Source: Halopolyspora algeriensis
GTDB taxonomy: Bacteria; Actinomycetota; Actinomycetes; Mycobacteriales; Pseudonocardiaceae
Length of the DNA stretch: 43,532 nucleotides
NCBI RefSeq assembly: GCF_003337235.1
Contig: NZ_QPJC01000020.1
Span: forward strand, 1-43,532
Direction of reading: 5' to 3'
Below the pieces are notes generated by a model that did no database searches, was not told the origin of the DNA, and saw only the letters and a list, made by a program, of their open reading frames with translations. Position 1 is the stretch's first letter. Each line of letters opens with the position of its first letter. Position numbers and translations under genes: made by a program. Shown here in pieces: positions 20,726-28,972 of this stretch.

Positions 20726-20752
20726 AGTTCAAATTTGACATATATCGATTCC
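20726..20752 (-). promoter_or_regulatory. Candidate ArsR operator/promoter
   Basis: The 10-bp palindrome TCAAATTTGA and an adjoining AT-rich ATATATCGAT lie immediately before the arsR start, in an otherwise GC-rich sequence. This is the normal location of an autoregulatory ArsR site. Confidence 0.5.
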
Positions 20753-20850
20753 CGGGCGCAATCGGCCTGCGCTTCGCGGGGTCGGTCGAGGCGGAGCTCA
20801 CTGCACGGGCAGAAGACGTTTTCCCACATCGAGTGGTGGTGGCACGGCGG

Positions 20851-21285
20851 CTACGCGCGGATGATGACCACCGAGCACTGTGAACGGCGAGCGCACCGGC
20901 GGCTCACGGAACCGCACCAGCGCCGGAAGAAGCCACGGCCTCGGTGGCTGCCGAGCACGAGAAGGTCCGCGTTCCTGGCCGCGCGAAGCAGTGCGGGCAC
21001 GCTGGAACTGTGCACGACGTCCTGGTGGACCACCGGCTTCCCGTCGAGCCGGCCGACGGTTGCCTCGACCGTGTCGGCCAGGATCTTCCGTGCCGGGCCC
21101 TCGAAATCCTCCGGTACCAGAATCCCGCCTTCCCAGCGGGAAAAGGCGGGATATTGCCATGCGAGGACGGCTTGTACCACTCCCTCGGTGAGCTCGGCAT
21201 GCTGCACAGCCCAGTGGAATGCGGCCTGGGAAGAAGGCGATCCGTCGACGCCGACCACGATCCTGTACTCGCTGCCACTGTCCAT
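20851..21285 (-). CDS. Universal stress protein (UspA family)
   Basis: A 144-residue UspA-fold protein. The N-terminal strand IVVGVDGSPSS and the C-terminal LVLGSHRGRGFFRRW followed by GSVSRR correspond to the ATP-binding regions, but the second glycine of the G-2x-G-9x-G(S/T) motif is replaced by Arg (GSHR), so ATP binding may be weakened. ATG at 21285 gives the usual length; the frame is open to 21408 with no homology. Upstream lie a 16-bp tandem repeat, a CRP-like palindrome and an ATACGGTAT operator, so expression is probably tied both to global control and to the oxalate regulator. Confidence 0.85.
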   Translation of the reverse strand: MDSGSEYRIVVGVDGSPSSQAAFHWAVQHAELTEGVVQAVLAWQYPAFSRWEGGILVPEDFEGPARKILADTVEATVGRLDGKPVVHQDVVHSSSVPALLRAARNADLLVLGSHRGRGFFRRWCGSVSRRCARRSQCSVVIIRA

Positions 21286-21410
21286 GGCGGGCCCTTCGGT
21301 GGTGAGAGCAAGGCGCTTGGCCGCGGACATGCCCGGGGAGTCCGTGTGCATGAGGTCCTGGATCCGAAAGTTTCGATGTGGGCGCTGCGGTGTTGGTTCG
21401 GCCGACACTC

Positions 21411-21442
21411 GTTTCTTCGTGATGTGGTTTCTTCGTGATGTG
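21411..21442. repeat. Perfect 16-bp tandem duplication
   Basis: The unit GTTTCTTCGTGATGTG occurs at 21411-21426 and again at 21427-21442 without spacer. It lies in the upstream region of the universal stress protein gene and abuts the CRP-like site. Confidence 0.9.
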
Positions 21443-21449
21443 GATCACA
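21434..21449. promoter_or_regulatory. CRP-like palindrome
   Basis: CGTGATGTGGATCACA matches TGTGA-N6-TCACA with one mismatch, the consensus of CRP/GlxR-type regulators in actinobacteria. It lies 149 nt before the stress protein start and ends 1 nt before the ATACGGTAT palindrome. Confidence 0.5.
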
Positions 21450-21450
21450 A

Positions 21451-21461
21451 CATACGGTATG
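21451..21461. promoter_or_regulatory. Operator a (CATACGGTATG)
   Basis: Exact 11-bp palindrome with core ATACNGTAT, 166 nt before the universal stress protein start. It belongs to the family of ten sites presumed to bind the GntR/FCD regulator. Confidence 0.7.
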
Positions 21462-21676
21462 TAGATTTACCCGATCATTCGCGGGATTGTCCACCCTTCG
21501 TTTCTCGTCGCGCTCCGGTGGAGGGTGGTCGATTTCGGGCGTCTCTCGACTGATGTCCCCGTCGAGGGCGGTGGCGAGCGCTTTCCTCCTCAAGGGGTGG
21601 CAGGGGAGCGCCGCCGGAGTTGCTCGACTTCCGCGGCGGTGTCGACACGAGTGCTTGCGCGGTTCGTAGTGTACGA

Positions 21677-21687
21677 CATACTGTATG
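21677..21687. promoter_or_regulatory. Operator b (CATACTGTATG)
   Basis: Exact 11-bp palindrome, 153 nt upstream of the acyl-CoA dehydrogenase-like gene. It is identical to the core of operator j in front of sucC. Confidence 0.75.
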
Positions 21688-21839
21688 CAAAAGCTTCCGG
21701 CTGCATGCGGGCATCGATCAAGTGCGCAGCCGGCCACCGCCGAACGAGCGGCCGTACGGAAACTTCCCGTCCTGTGCCCTCTACCCACCGACCCGGCCGG
21801 CCGCTCAGGTCGGTCATCGCCCCTCGAGGAGGTGGATTC

Positions 21840-22979
21840 GTGAGCTACTCCGGCGACCTTGCCCGCGTGATCCGCACGGTGGTCGAACCCGCCGCGCGGC
21901 ACGTGGACGATCACGCGACATTTCCCAGGACCGCGATCACCGCACTGGGGCGGGCCGGCATTCTCGGCCTGACCGTCCCGACGCGTCACGGCGGTGGTGG
22001 CAAGGGACTGGCCGAGGCCGTGCACGTGGTCGAACAGGTGGGACGCGCCTGTGGCTCCACGGCTGCGGTGCTGCAGGCCCACTTCGCCGCGACCGCGGTG
22101 TTGACCGAGTACGGCCCTCCTGCCGTGCTCGCCGACATCGCCGCGGGGCGGCACCTGGCGACACTGGCACTGTCGGAACTCGGCGACGGGCCCCCGCTCG
22201 CACCCGGCAGGCCACCCTCGGTACACGGAGGAGTGGTAGACCTGCACGCACGCAAGAGCTGGGTGACCGCCGCCGGTGAGGCGGACAGCTACGTCTGGTC
22301 CAGCGGTGCCCGCGGTACGCGTGACTCCTCGACCCTGTGGATGGTGCCTGCCGAAGCACCGGGGCTGTGCGTGCCGACCCATCGGGAGGGGGTCGGTCTC
22401 CGGGGCAGCGGGGCGGCGATGGTGACCGCCGATCCGGCGCAGGTGCCCTCGTCGGCTGTGCTGGGCGGTGACGGGGACGGTACGGACATCGTGCACGCCA
22501 CCGCGTTGCCGTGGTTCCTGGCGTTGAACGCGGCCATGGCTCTGGGGTCGATGGAGGCGGTGATCCAGCGATCGGTGGAGTGCGTGACGGGGCCGCAGCC
22601 GTCCTGGGCCCGCGGGCAGGCGCCCCCTGCCCACCAGCCGGAGGTGCGTTCCGACCTGGCTCGGATGAAGGCCAGGGCACGGGTGGTGCGAGTGGCGCTC
22701 GGCGATGCCGTGCAGGCCGCGATCTGGCGGGACGAGGACTTCCGGATGCGCCTGCTGGAGACGATGCCCATCGCGGCCGATGCCGCGGTGCAGGTTGCCG
22801 AGCTGGGCATGAAAGTGTGTGGCCAGTCCGCCTTCCGCAAGGACATCGGTATCGAACGGCACTTCCGGGATGCCCATACCGCCGGCTACGGCCATCTCAC
22901 CACGGATGCGGTGCTGGATCTGCTCGGCCGTGCCGTGTGCGGGGTCGCAGGCCCGGAGGCCGTTTCGGAGACCGGTTGA
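21840..22979 (+). CDS. Acyl-CoA dehydrogenase-family flavoprotein
   Basis: A 379-residue protein with the acyl-CoA dehydrogenase fold. N-terminal helices include LGLTVPTRHGGGGKGLAEAV, the flavin/substrate strand region has LALSELGDGPPL and ARKSWVTAAGEADSYVW, and the C-terminal helical domain ends HFRDAHTAGYGHLTTDAVLDLLGRAVCG. The catalytic glutamate found in short- and medium-chain dehydrogenases is not at the usual place (AGYGHL), so it may be a monooxygenase-like or acyl-specific member. GTG at 21840 has GAGGAGGTGG upstream. It is preceded by operator b and followed by a strong terminator, so it is a single-gene unit of the oxalate-associated regulon. Its substrate is unknown. Confidence 0.8.
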   Translation: MSYSGDLARVIRTVVEPAARHVDDHATFPRTAITALGRAGILGLTVPTRHGGGGKGLAEAVHVVEQVGRACGSTAAVLQAHFAATAVLTEYGPPAVLADIAAGRHLATLALSELGDGPPLAPGRPPSVHGGVVDLHARKSWVTAAGEADSYVWSSGARGTRDSSTLWMVPAEAPGLCVPTHREGVGLRGSGAAMVTADPAQVPSSAVLGGDGDGTDIVHATALPWFLALNAAMALGSMEAVIQRSVECVTGPQPSWARGQAPPAHQPEVRSDLARMKARARVVRVALGDAVQAAIWRDEDFRMRLLETMPIAADAAVQVAELGMKVCGQSAFRKDIGIERHFRDAHTAGYGHLTTDAVLDLLGRAVCGVAGPEAVSETG

Positions 22980-23014
22980 CGGTCCGCACCTGCCGACTCG
23001 ATTGATGATGTGCC

Positions 23015-23051
23015 CGTGCCCGCCCGGGCCGACCTCCCCCGGGCGGGCACG
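23015..23051 (+). terminator. Terminator after the acyl-CoA dehydrogenase-like gene
   Basis: A perfect 14-bp GC-rich stem, 23015-23028 with 23038-23051, with a 9-nt loop, 35 nt after the stop codon. Confidence 0.85.
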
Positions 23052-23153
23052 CCCACCTTCCGTGGCTCGGTCGGTGCGACGTGGTGGGCACGGGCAAGGG
23101 GGCTCGCTCTCGACTTCCGCGCACTGTCGGAGATCCCGGCTACGATCACGGTT

Positions 23154-23591
23154 ATGGAGCGAGTCGACTACAGGGACACCTTCATCGCCGTCGCCGAGGA
23201 CAGCCCGGCGGAGACGGGGACGGTACCTCCGAGCAGATCGGAGAACCCGTCGATCGCCGCGCGCACCTATCGGCTGATCGCGGAGCACCCCTACGGGTTC
23301 ACGTCCGGCGATGTCCTGTTCACCGTCTTCGCCGACCGCCAGGGGATTCCCGAGACGGGGCGGGAGACGGCCCGTGCCGAGTTCCACTCCCGGAGCCGGG
23401 CTTGCCTGCGCTCGTCCGACCTGGGGAAGCGCTACGGCTGGGGCATTCACGCCGACTCACACGGCTGTCTGGCCCTGTACGGTGTCGAAACTCCGCAATA
23501 CGCCGAGTTCGTCTCCGGCAGGCGGCGCAGCGAGTCGGGAGCACCGATCACGGTGACCAGGGCCATGCGCAGTTCGCGCAGTCGCTCTTGA
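23154..23591 (+). CDS. DUF6157 family protein
   Basis: A 145-residue protein of a widespread family without known function. Typical family features are the N-terminal YRDTFIAVAEDSPAETGTVPP, the middle HPYGFTSGDVLFTVFADR, RACLRSSDLGKRYGWGIHAD and the C-terminal TRAMRSSR. The start is ATG at 23154; no strong ribosome site precedes it, but homology begins here. It lies between the terminator of the previous gene and the convergent permease. No operator of the ATACNGTAT type is seen upstream, so it may be independent of the surrounding regulon. Confidence 0.85.
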   Translation: MERVDYRDTFIAVAEDSPAETGTVPPSRSENPSIAARTYRLIAEHPYGFTSGDVLFTVFADRQGIPETGRETARAEFHSRSRACLRSSDLGKRYGWGIHADSHGCLALYGVETPQYAEFVSGRRRSESGAPITVTRAMRSSRSRS

Positions 23592-23674
23592 GCGCGACAT
23601 CCGGGGCTGCTTTCTGTTTCCGCCGGGCAACAAGCGGGTGCAGGTGTTGTGCCGTCACCACCGGCATCGCGCGT

Positions 23675-24760
23675 TCAGGTGAGCGCCGTCAGGAAACCGG
23701 CGCCGAGCAGGCCGCTGACGGCGACGGCTCCGGCCATCGCCCAGGCGACCCGCCAGGACAGTGCCCGGCCGAGCATCACCACCGAGGCCGCGCTCACGGC
23801 AGGCAGCGTGATCAGCAACGCTCCGATCGTGCCCGCGCCCGCACCGACGGTGACGAGGCCGAGCAGGATCGGGATCTCACCGGCCGTCGGGATGACGACC
23901 AGGGTTCCGGCGACGGCGGCGATCACCACGATCAGCGGCCCCCAGCCCAGCGCGCCCTGGTCCAGTGGGAAGAGCCATCCGCGCAGTGCGCCCAGGACGA
24001 ACACGACGGCGAAGTACTCGGGGACGAGCAGCAGCGACAGCGTGGCCAGTCGGGTCAGGAAGCCCCGGGCCACCTCTTTCGGTGTGCCCGGTCCGGGCGT
24101 GGGCCCGGGCGGTGGGGCGGAGACGGCCTCGCTGTGTCCGGTTGCCGGGGCGAACAGCCGGGCCACCAGCGCGCTGAACCAGAAGACGAGCACCATTCCG
24201 ACTACCAGGCGGGTTGCGAACCACTGCCAGGGCGCGATCAGGAGCAGGAAGGCCAGCACGGCCGGGTTGAGGGTGGGATTGCCGACCCAGTAGGCCAGCA
24301 GTGCCGAGCGCTGCACACCCTGCCGCCGCAGGGTCGCCACGAGCGGGGCGGTGCAGCAGGTGCACATCATGCTCGGCAGCGACAGTACTCCTCCCGTCAG
24401 CGAGCCGGCGAGCCTCGACCGGTTGCCGAACAGGACCGGCAGCCGGCGTCGCGCAACCAGGGCGTCCAGCAGCGCGGCGACCACCAGGGCCACTACCAGG
24501 GCGGGCCACACCGCCGCCATGTAGGTGACGGTGAAATCCCATCCGGCGCGCCAACTCGGTGCGGATCCCGCGGCTCCCGCCGAGTCGAGCACCGACGTGG
24601 AGGCCGGCTGCCGCTGCGCCCACAGATCCCGGATCCGGGTCGCATAGGGCCACCACTTGGCCCAGGTGAGCCCGATGGCGGTGACGACGAGGAAGATCGC
24701 CACCCGCACCACTGTGCCGCTGCGTACCTGCACCCGCGACGGTTCGACGGAGGAGTACAT
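23675..24760 (-). CDS. DUF318/ArsP-family permease
   Basis: A 361-residue membrane protein with about eight helices in two permease halves (PF03773 type). The first half contains LPSMMCTCCTAPLVATLRRQG and VGNPTLNPAVLAFLL, the second IPTAGEIPILLGLVTVGAGAGTIGALLITLP. The cysteine-rich CTCCTAPL element is shared with ArsP-type transporters that export organoarsenicals, but the family is broad and the substrate here is unknown. ATG at 24760 is the only start with homology. No Shine-Dalgarno sequence is visible; instead operator c ends 8 nt before the ATG and a TACAGT hexamer ends 4 nt before it, so the message may be leaderless. It is not part of the arsenic operon 3.5 kb away. Confidence 0.82.
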   Translation of the reverse strand: MYSSVEPSRVQVRSGTVVRVAIFLVVTAIGLTWAKWWPYATRIRDLWAQRQPASTSVLDSAGAAGSAPSWRAGWDFTVTYMAAVWPALVVALVVAALLDALVARRRLPVLFGNRSRLAGSLTGGVLSLPSMMCTCCTAPLVATLRRQGVQRSALLAYWVGNPTLNPAVLAFLLLIAPWQWFATRLVVGMVLVFWFSALVARLFAPATGHSEAVSAPPPGPTPGPGTPKEVARGFLTRLATLSLLLVPEYFAVVFVLGALRGWLFPLDQGALGWGPLIVVIAAVAGTLVVIPTAGEIPILLGLVTVGAGAGTIGALLITLPAVSAASVVMLGRALSWRVAWAMAGAVAVSGLLGAGFLTALT

Positions 24761-24768
24761 AGGTACTG

Positions 24769-24779
24769 TATACCGTATG
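24769..24779. promoter_or_regulatory. Operator c (TATACCGTATG)
   Basis: Core ATACCGTAT, extended on the left by TACTG in the same register as operator g. It ends 8 nt from the permease ATG and overlaps a TACAGT -10-like hexamer on the minus strand. Confidence 0.7.
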
Positions 24780-24908
24780 TGGTATCCATTCCGCCAGCTG
24801 CGGTAGGAACATACCGGGTCCGGCCTGCGGTGCGGCGATGAGCACCCCACCGCAGGCCCGGAAGGAAGTATCCACGCGGTGCCGCAAGGACGCATCCCGA
24901 GCGGTGTG

Positions 24909-26840
24909 TCACGGCACGCCCGAGACCGGTGCCGGATCGGCCGTGGTGCTGCCGAGTTTGTCGATGCGGATGGCCGTGGCCTTGTACTCGGCGGTTCCGG
25001 CGACCGGATCGCTGGCCTCGATCGTCAGCGAGTTCGTGTCGACCTCGTCGGGGAAGTGCATCGTCATGAACGCCAGGCCGGCCCGCAGCGTGGGATCGAC
25101 ACGCACCGGCGCGACGACCGATCCCCGCCGCGAACTGACCGTGACCCGCTCGCCGGCCCGCAAGCCCAGGCGTGCGGCGTCCTCCGCGCTCAGGTCGATG
25201 CCCTCACCGTCGCGCATCGGGGAGGAGAACCCGCCCGACTGCACTCCCGTGTTGTAGGAGTCGAGCCGCCGCCCCGTGGTCAGCCGCAGCGGGTAGTCCT
25301 CGTCGAGCGCGTCCACCGGCAGCCGGTGCTCGACCGCCGCGAAGGGGGCCGGAGCGCCCCTGCTGTCCGGATCGTCGTCCCAGAGCCTGCCGTGCAGATA
25401 CGGCGGTTCGAGAGTGTCCTCGGAATAGCAGGGCCACTGGATACCGTTCAGCTCCGCCAGTCTCCGGTAACTCATCCCGGCATGGATGGGAGACAGCGAG
25501 CGCAACTCGTCCCAGATCCGCTCCGCACCGGGCCGACCCCAGTCGTGGCCGAGCCGCCGTGCGATATCGCCGATGATGTCGATGTCGTTGCGCGCGTTGC
25601 CCGGTGGGGCCAGGGCCTGGCGGACCAGCTGGACACGCCGTTCGCTGTTGGTGACCGTGCCGTTGGTCTCACACCACGACGCGCTGGCGGGCAGCACGAC
25701 ATCGGCGAGCGCAGCGGTCTTGGTCAGGAACATGTCCTGCACCACGAGATGGTCCAGCCCGGAGAGCCTGGCCGCGGTGCGTGTGGCGTCGGCTTCCGAC
25801 TGCACCGGGTTCTCCCCGATGATGTAGGCGTTGGTCATCTCGCCGGAATCCATCGCCTCCAGCATCTGCGTCAGATGCCGTCCGTACCTCGGCTGGATCG
25901 GGGTCCCCCACGCGTGGGCGAACTTCTCCCGCACCGCGGGATCGAGGATGTCCTGGAACCCGGGAAGCCGGTTGGGGATGGCTCCCATGTCCCCGCCGCC
26001 CTGGACGTTGTTCTGGCCCCGCAACGGGTTGAGCCCCGACCCGTACCGTCCGACATGGCCGGTCAGCAAGGACAGGTTGATCAGTGCCCGGACGTTGTCG
26101 GTGGCGTTGTGGTGCTCGGTGATTCCGAGCGTCCAGCACAACTGGGCGCGGTCGGCCTGGGCATAGGCATGGGCGAGCTCACGGATCGCCGAAGCCGGCA
26201 CGCCGGTTTCGCGCTCGGCCCGCTCGAGCGTCCAGGGCTCGACCGCGGCGGCGAACTCCTCGAAGCCCGTCGTCGCACGCTCGACGAAGGCGGTGTTGTA
26301 CAGGTTCTGCCGGATGATCTCGCGGGCGACCGCGTTGGCGAGCGGAATGTCGGTACCCACGTTCAGGCTGAGCCAGTTGTCGGCCCACTGTGCCGAGCGG
26401 GTCCGCCGCGGGTCCACGACGTAGAGCTTGGCTCCCTTGTGGAGTGCTTTCAGGACATGGTGGAAGAAGATGGGGTGTGTCTCCCGGGCGTTGGATCCCC
26501 ACAGGATCACCACATCGGTGTCCTCGATCTCCCGGTAGGACGAGGTGCCACCCCCGGCACCGAACACGGCCGCCAGACCGGCGACGCTGGGAGCGTGTCA
26601 AGTGCGGTTGCAGGAGTCGACGCTGTTGGTGCCGATCACGGACCGGACGAACTTCTGCCCGATGAAGTTCATCTCGTTGGTCGCGCGGGAACAGGACATC
26701 ATTCCGAAAGCGTCCGGACCGTGCCTGTCGAGGTTGCGCCGGAAGCCTTCGGCGGCTCGATCCAGGGCGTGCTCCCAGGTGGTTTCCCGGAACTCCCCGT
26801 TTTCCCGGACCAGCGGTTCCGTGAGTCGGGTGTAGCGCAT
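24909..26840 (-). CDS. fdhA: Formate dehydrogenase, catalytic part, selenocysteine-containing
   Basis: A 643-residue molybdopterin enzyme part that oxidises formate to CO2. Reading through an in-frame TGA at 26600-26598 gives Sec81 in the active-site motif DSCNRT-Sec-HAPSVAGL; the next residue is the catalytic His, as in E. coli FdhF. Downstream are VVILWGSNARETHPIFFHH, NPLRGQNNVQGGGDMGA (with the catalytic Arg region) and the C-terminal molybdopterin dinucleotide-binding domain, all in one frame. ATG at 26840 follows GGAGG by 5 nt. The protein begins at RYTRLTEPLVREN, the point where canonical FDHs have just finished their [4Fe-4S] segment; that segment is on the gene at 41216. Operator d lies 99 nt upstream. 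A conventional gene finder would split this gene in two at the TGA. Confidence 0.92.
26565..26600 (-). promoter_or_regulatory. Bacterial SECIS element of fdhA
   Basis: Starting at the TGA (26600-26598), the minus strand can fold as an outer CACG/CGTG helix, an 8-nt bulge, a 6-bp helix GTCGCC/GGCGGC (one G-U pair) and an apical loop GGTCT at 26579-26575. Exactly 18 nt separate TGA from GGTCT, the same as in E. coli fdhF, where SelB binds the GGUCU loop. The folded bases also encode HAPSVAGLA, so part of the similarity may be protein-driven. Confidence 0.82.
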
Positions 26841-26930
26841 TGCTGCCTCCAGCGCAATTGAGCCGATGTCGCCGTTGCGGAAGAGGCGATGACGTTCGGG
26901 TTGCAGTCCCGGCGTCAGGCCCCACGCGGA

Positions 26931-26949
26931 CATAATAGTATACAGTATG
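26931..26949. promoter_or_regulatory. Operator d (TATACAGTATG)
   Basis: Core ATACAGTAT at 26940-26948 within an AT-rich stretch, 99 nt upstream of the selenocysteine fdhA start. Confidence 0.7.
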
Positions 26950-26984
26950 GAGTTCCTGGTCAAGATCCTCGTACCGTGGTCGGG

Positions 26985-28313
26985 CTACGGCAGGGTGCGG
27001 GGCATCCCGGGACGCCGTAGCGTCCGGGTGAGCACCGCCGAGCACAGTGCCAGGAACCCGGCGGCGGCGAACACGGGCGCACAGCCCCAGGGACCCAGTG
27101 CCAGCACCGCCATGCCCACCCCGGCCACGCCGCTGAACGCTTTCGCGCTGTAGATGACGCCGTGAACCTCCGCGCTGCTGTTCTCCCCGAAAAACTCCCG
27201 CGCCAGGCTCGCGAACAGCGGATAGAAGGCTCCTCCGCCGAGACCGGCGAGCACCGTTCCCGCCGCCAGTACCCCACCCGTGGCACCCGCCGCGGCCAGC
27301 AGCAGACAGAACTGGCCCGCACCCTGAATGCCGAGGGACCAGGCCAGGACACGGCGGCGGCCGACGCGATCGGACACGCGGATCGCCAGTGCCCGCCCCG
27401 CCCCGTTGACGCCGGCGAACGCGGCGGCGAGCACCGCCACGGACCAGGGCCCGTAATCGAGCCGGGTGGTGAAGACCACCAGGAGCACCGCGTTGAACAG
27501 GGACACCGAGCCCGCGCAGAACAGGCAGGCATACATCACCGGAAGAGCGGGAGTGCGCAGTGCCTCGGCTGCGGTGTACTGCCGCACCGCCGGAGGATTC
27601 CGGAGCCGGCCGGGGTTGAGCCGTCCGCTCGAGGCCCACTGCCGCGGGTCGATGTGGGAGGGCCACCAGTCCCGCGGCGGGTCGGTGAACAGCATCCCGC
27701 AGGCGAGCACCACGGCGAACAGCAGCATGCCGAAACCGTCGAATGCCACCGGCACGGTGCCGGCATCCACCCCGACGACGAGGGCTACGATGAAGGGAAC
27801 CGAGCCGTAGGCGAAGGCACCCGTGACAGCGCTGACCCGGCTCGCCGCCCGCTCCGGATACCACTTGGCCACGGTCGAGGTACAGGTGGCGTAGATCAAT
27901 CCCGCCCCGGTGCCGCCGAGGACGGAGTACCCGACCAGCATGCCGGGCAGGCTCTGCGCGTGTGCCAGGGTGAGGGGACTGGCCAGGCACAGCAGCGCCC
28001 CGAGGATCATCATGGGCCGCGGACCGATGCGATGGCGCTGGCGCAGGTGCGCCACGGGATACCCCGCGCCGGCCTGGAAGATCGTCCACACGGCCAGTGG
28101 CCACAGAGAGCTGCCGAGCGGCCATCCCCGGTCGGTGGCCATCGAGGGGAGCGCGGCGCCGTAGGCGTACTGGCCTGTGCCCACCAGCAGCATCGGTGCC
28201 CAGCACAGCAGGAGCATCCACGTCCTGGATCTCCCCATGAGCTCTCGCGGCTGTTCTCCGATCCGGTAGCGGCGGCCGTGGTGGTCGCGTATCTGCTGAA
28301 CGGGGCTGCTCAT
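26985..28313 (-). CDS. MFS transporter, oxalate:formate antiporter (OFA) family
   Basis: A 442-residue major facilitator protein with twelve predicted helices. The N-terminal portion WAPMLLVGTGQYAYGAALPSM and GYSVLGGTGAGLIYATCTSTVAKWYPER have the OFA-family character (a glycine-rich helix followed by the KWYP(E/D)R loop), as in OxlT. OFA members exchange oxalate for formate, which suits the frc/oxc/FDH genes around it. A less specific monocarboxylate transporter remains possible. ATG at 28313 follows GGAGGTGC. Its own operator (e) lies 80-100 nt upstream, and fdhA follows on the same strand 145 nt downstream with its own operator. Confidence 0.83.
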   Translation of the reverse strand: MSSPVQQIRDHHGRRYRIGEQPRELMGRSRTWMLLLCWAPMLLVGTGQYAYGAALPSMATDRGWPLGSSLWPLAVWTIFQAGAGYPVAHLRQRHRIGPRPMMILGALLCLASPLTLAHAQSLPGMLVGYSVLGGTGAGLIYATCTSTVAKWYPERAASRVSAVTGAFAYGSVPFIVALVVGVDAGTVPVAFDGFGMLLFAVVLACGMLFTDPPRDWWPSHIDPRQWASSGRLNPGRLRNPPAVRQYTAAEALRTPALPVMYACLFCAGSVSLFNAVLLVVFTTRLDYGPWSVAVLAAAFAGVNGAGRALAIRVSDRVGRRRVLAWSLGIQGAGQFCLLLAAAGATGGVLAAGTVLAGLGGGAFYPLFASLAREFFGENSSAEVHGVIYSAKAFSGVAGVGMAVLALGPWGCAPVFAAAGFLALCSAVLTRTLRRPGMPRTLP

Positions 28314-28391
28314 GATGCACCTCCGGAAATCGGGTCCGGTTGGCGATCGGCTCGCTGGTGTGACAGCGCGGGAACGGTACCGGTGTGGCGT

Positions 28392-28411
28392 GCATACCGA
28401 ATTCAGTATGC
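28392..28411. promoter_or_regulatory. Operator e (GCATAC-N8-GTATGC)
   Basis: GCATAC at 28392-28397 and GTATGC at 28406-28411 form an inverted repeat with an 8-nt spacer; the right part ATTCAGTAT is a one-mismatch version of the core ATACNGTAT. The 18 bp match operator g at 15 positions. It lies about 80 nt upstream of the antiporter start. Confidence 0.65.
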
Positions 28412-28529
28412 TGTGTCCTTCGTCACCAGGGAAGCCTTTGTTGCAGCTCAGCGCGGTGACGTTGGCTGTCGCGCCGCAGGTGTGCGTGTAGCCCTGCTCA
28501 CAGCCGACCTGCTCGGCGCCGGAGTTCTG

Positions 28530-28540
28530 GATACTGTATG
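28530..28540. promoter_or_regulatory. Operator f (GATACTGTATG)
   Basis: Exact core ATACTGTAT, 212 nt upstream of the 67-codon gene on the plus strand and on the far side of operator e from the antiporter. It probably serves a rightward promoter. Confidence 0.65.
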
Positions 28541-28752
28541 GCGTGTCCGGGGTAAGAAGATCCCGGCACCCGGATCACCGGTGCGACGAGCGCAACGGTG
28601 ACGAGGCCTCCCCCGAGGCGATCCCTCGGCGGAATGGTGGCCGGCCGGGTGGCCCGGCGACCGAGCGCCACGAACGGCCTCGACACGGGTTGATGACTGG
28701 CCCGCCTTTCGAACGGGTAGGCCCCCTTGGCGAGAGAAAGAGGTGAGTACCC

Positions 28753-28956
28753 ATGCGGGGACTGAAGAACATCGTGCGCCACTTCGCGCGGATGCCGCGT
28801 GGCTGTGCGGCCGACGGACGCATGCTGGGTCTGGCTCTGTCGACGGCGATCGACTCGAGTCGTGAACTGGACTCGCCGGGCGACCGTGCCGTGGTCGCCC
28901 GGGCGAACCCGTCCCAGCGGGAGAAGGAGAAGGGCTCGGCGGGTGCTCGTGGTTGA
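28753..28956 (+). CDS. Small orphan gene (67 aa) in the oxalate island
   Basis: I do not recognise this 67-residue protein. It begins MRGLKNIVRHFARMP, a basic amphipathic segment, and ends in a highly charged tail (NPSQREKEKGSAGARG); there is one cysteine and no clear membrane helix. Support for its being real: ATG at 28753 has GAGGTGAG 5 nt upstream, about four in five third positions are G or C, operator f lies upstream and a clean 12-bp terminator hairpin follows 16 nt after the stop. The 210-nt leader is GC-rich and may be structured. Confidence 0.45.
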   Translation: MRGLKNIVRHFARMPRGCAADGRMLGLALSTAIDSSRELDSPGDRAVVARANPSQREKEKGSAGARG

Positions 28957-28972
28957 CGCCGAGACCCGGGCC

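Noticed and set aside
23675-24760. Assigning the permease to the arsenic operon as ArsP
   Set aside because: It is 3.5 kb away on its own promoter with an oxalate-type operator; only the CTCC-type element is shared with ArsP.
26598-26600. TGA in fdhA as a frameshift or pseudogene mark
   Set aside because: Both sides share one frame, similarity is unbroken, the position is the known Sec/Cys site and a SECIS-like hairpin follows.
28540-28752. A known riboswitch or tRNA-Sec gene in the leader of the orphan gene
   Set aside because: I could not match it to any known riboswitch consensus, and no TCA anticodon arm of a tRNA-Sec is present; only generic GC-rich pairing is visible.
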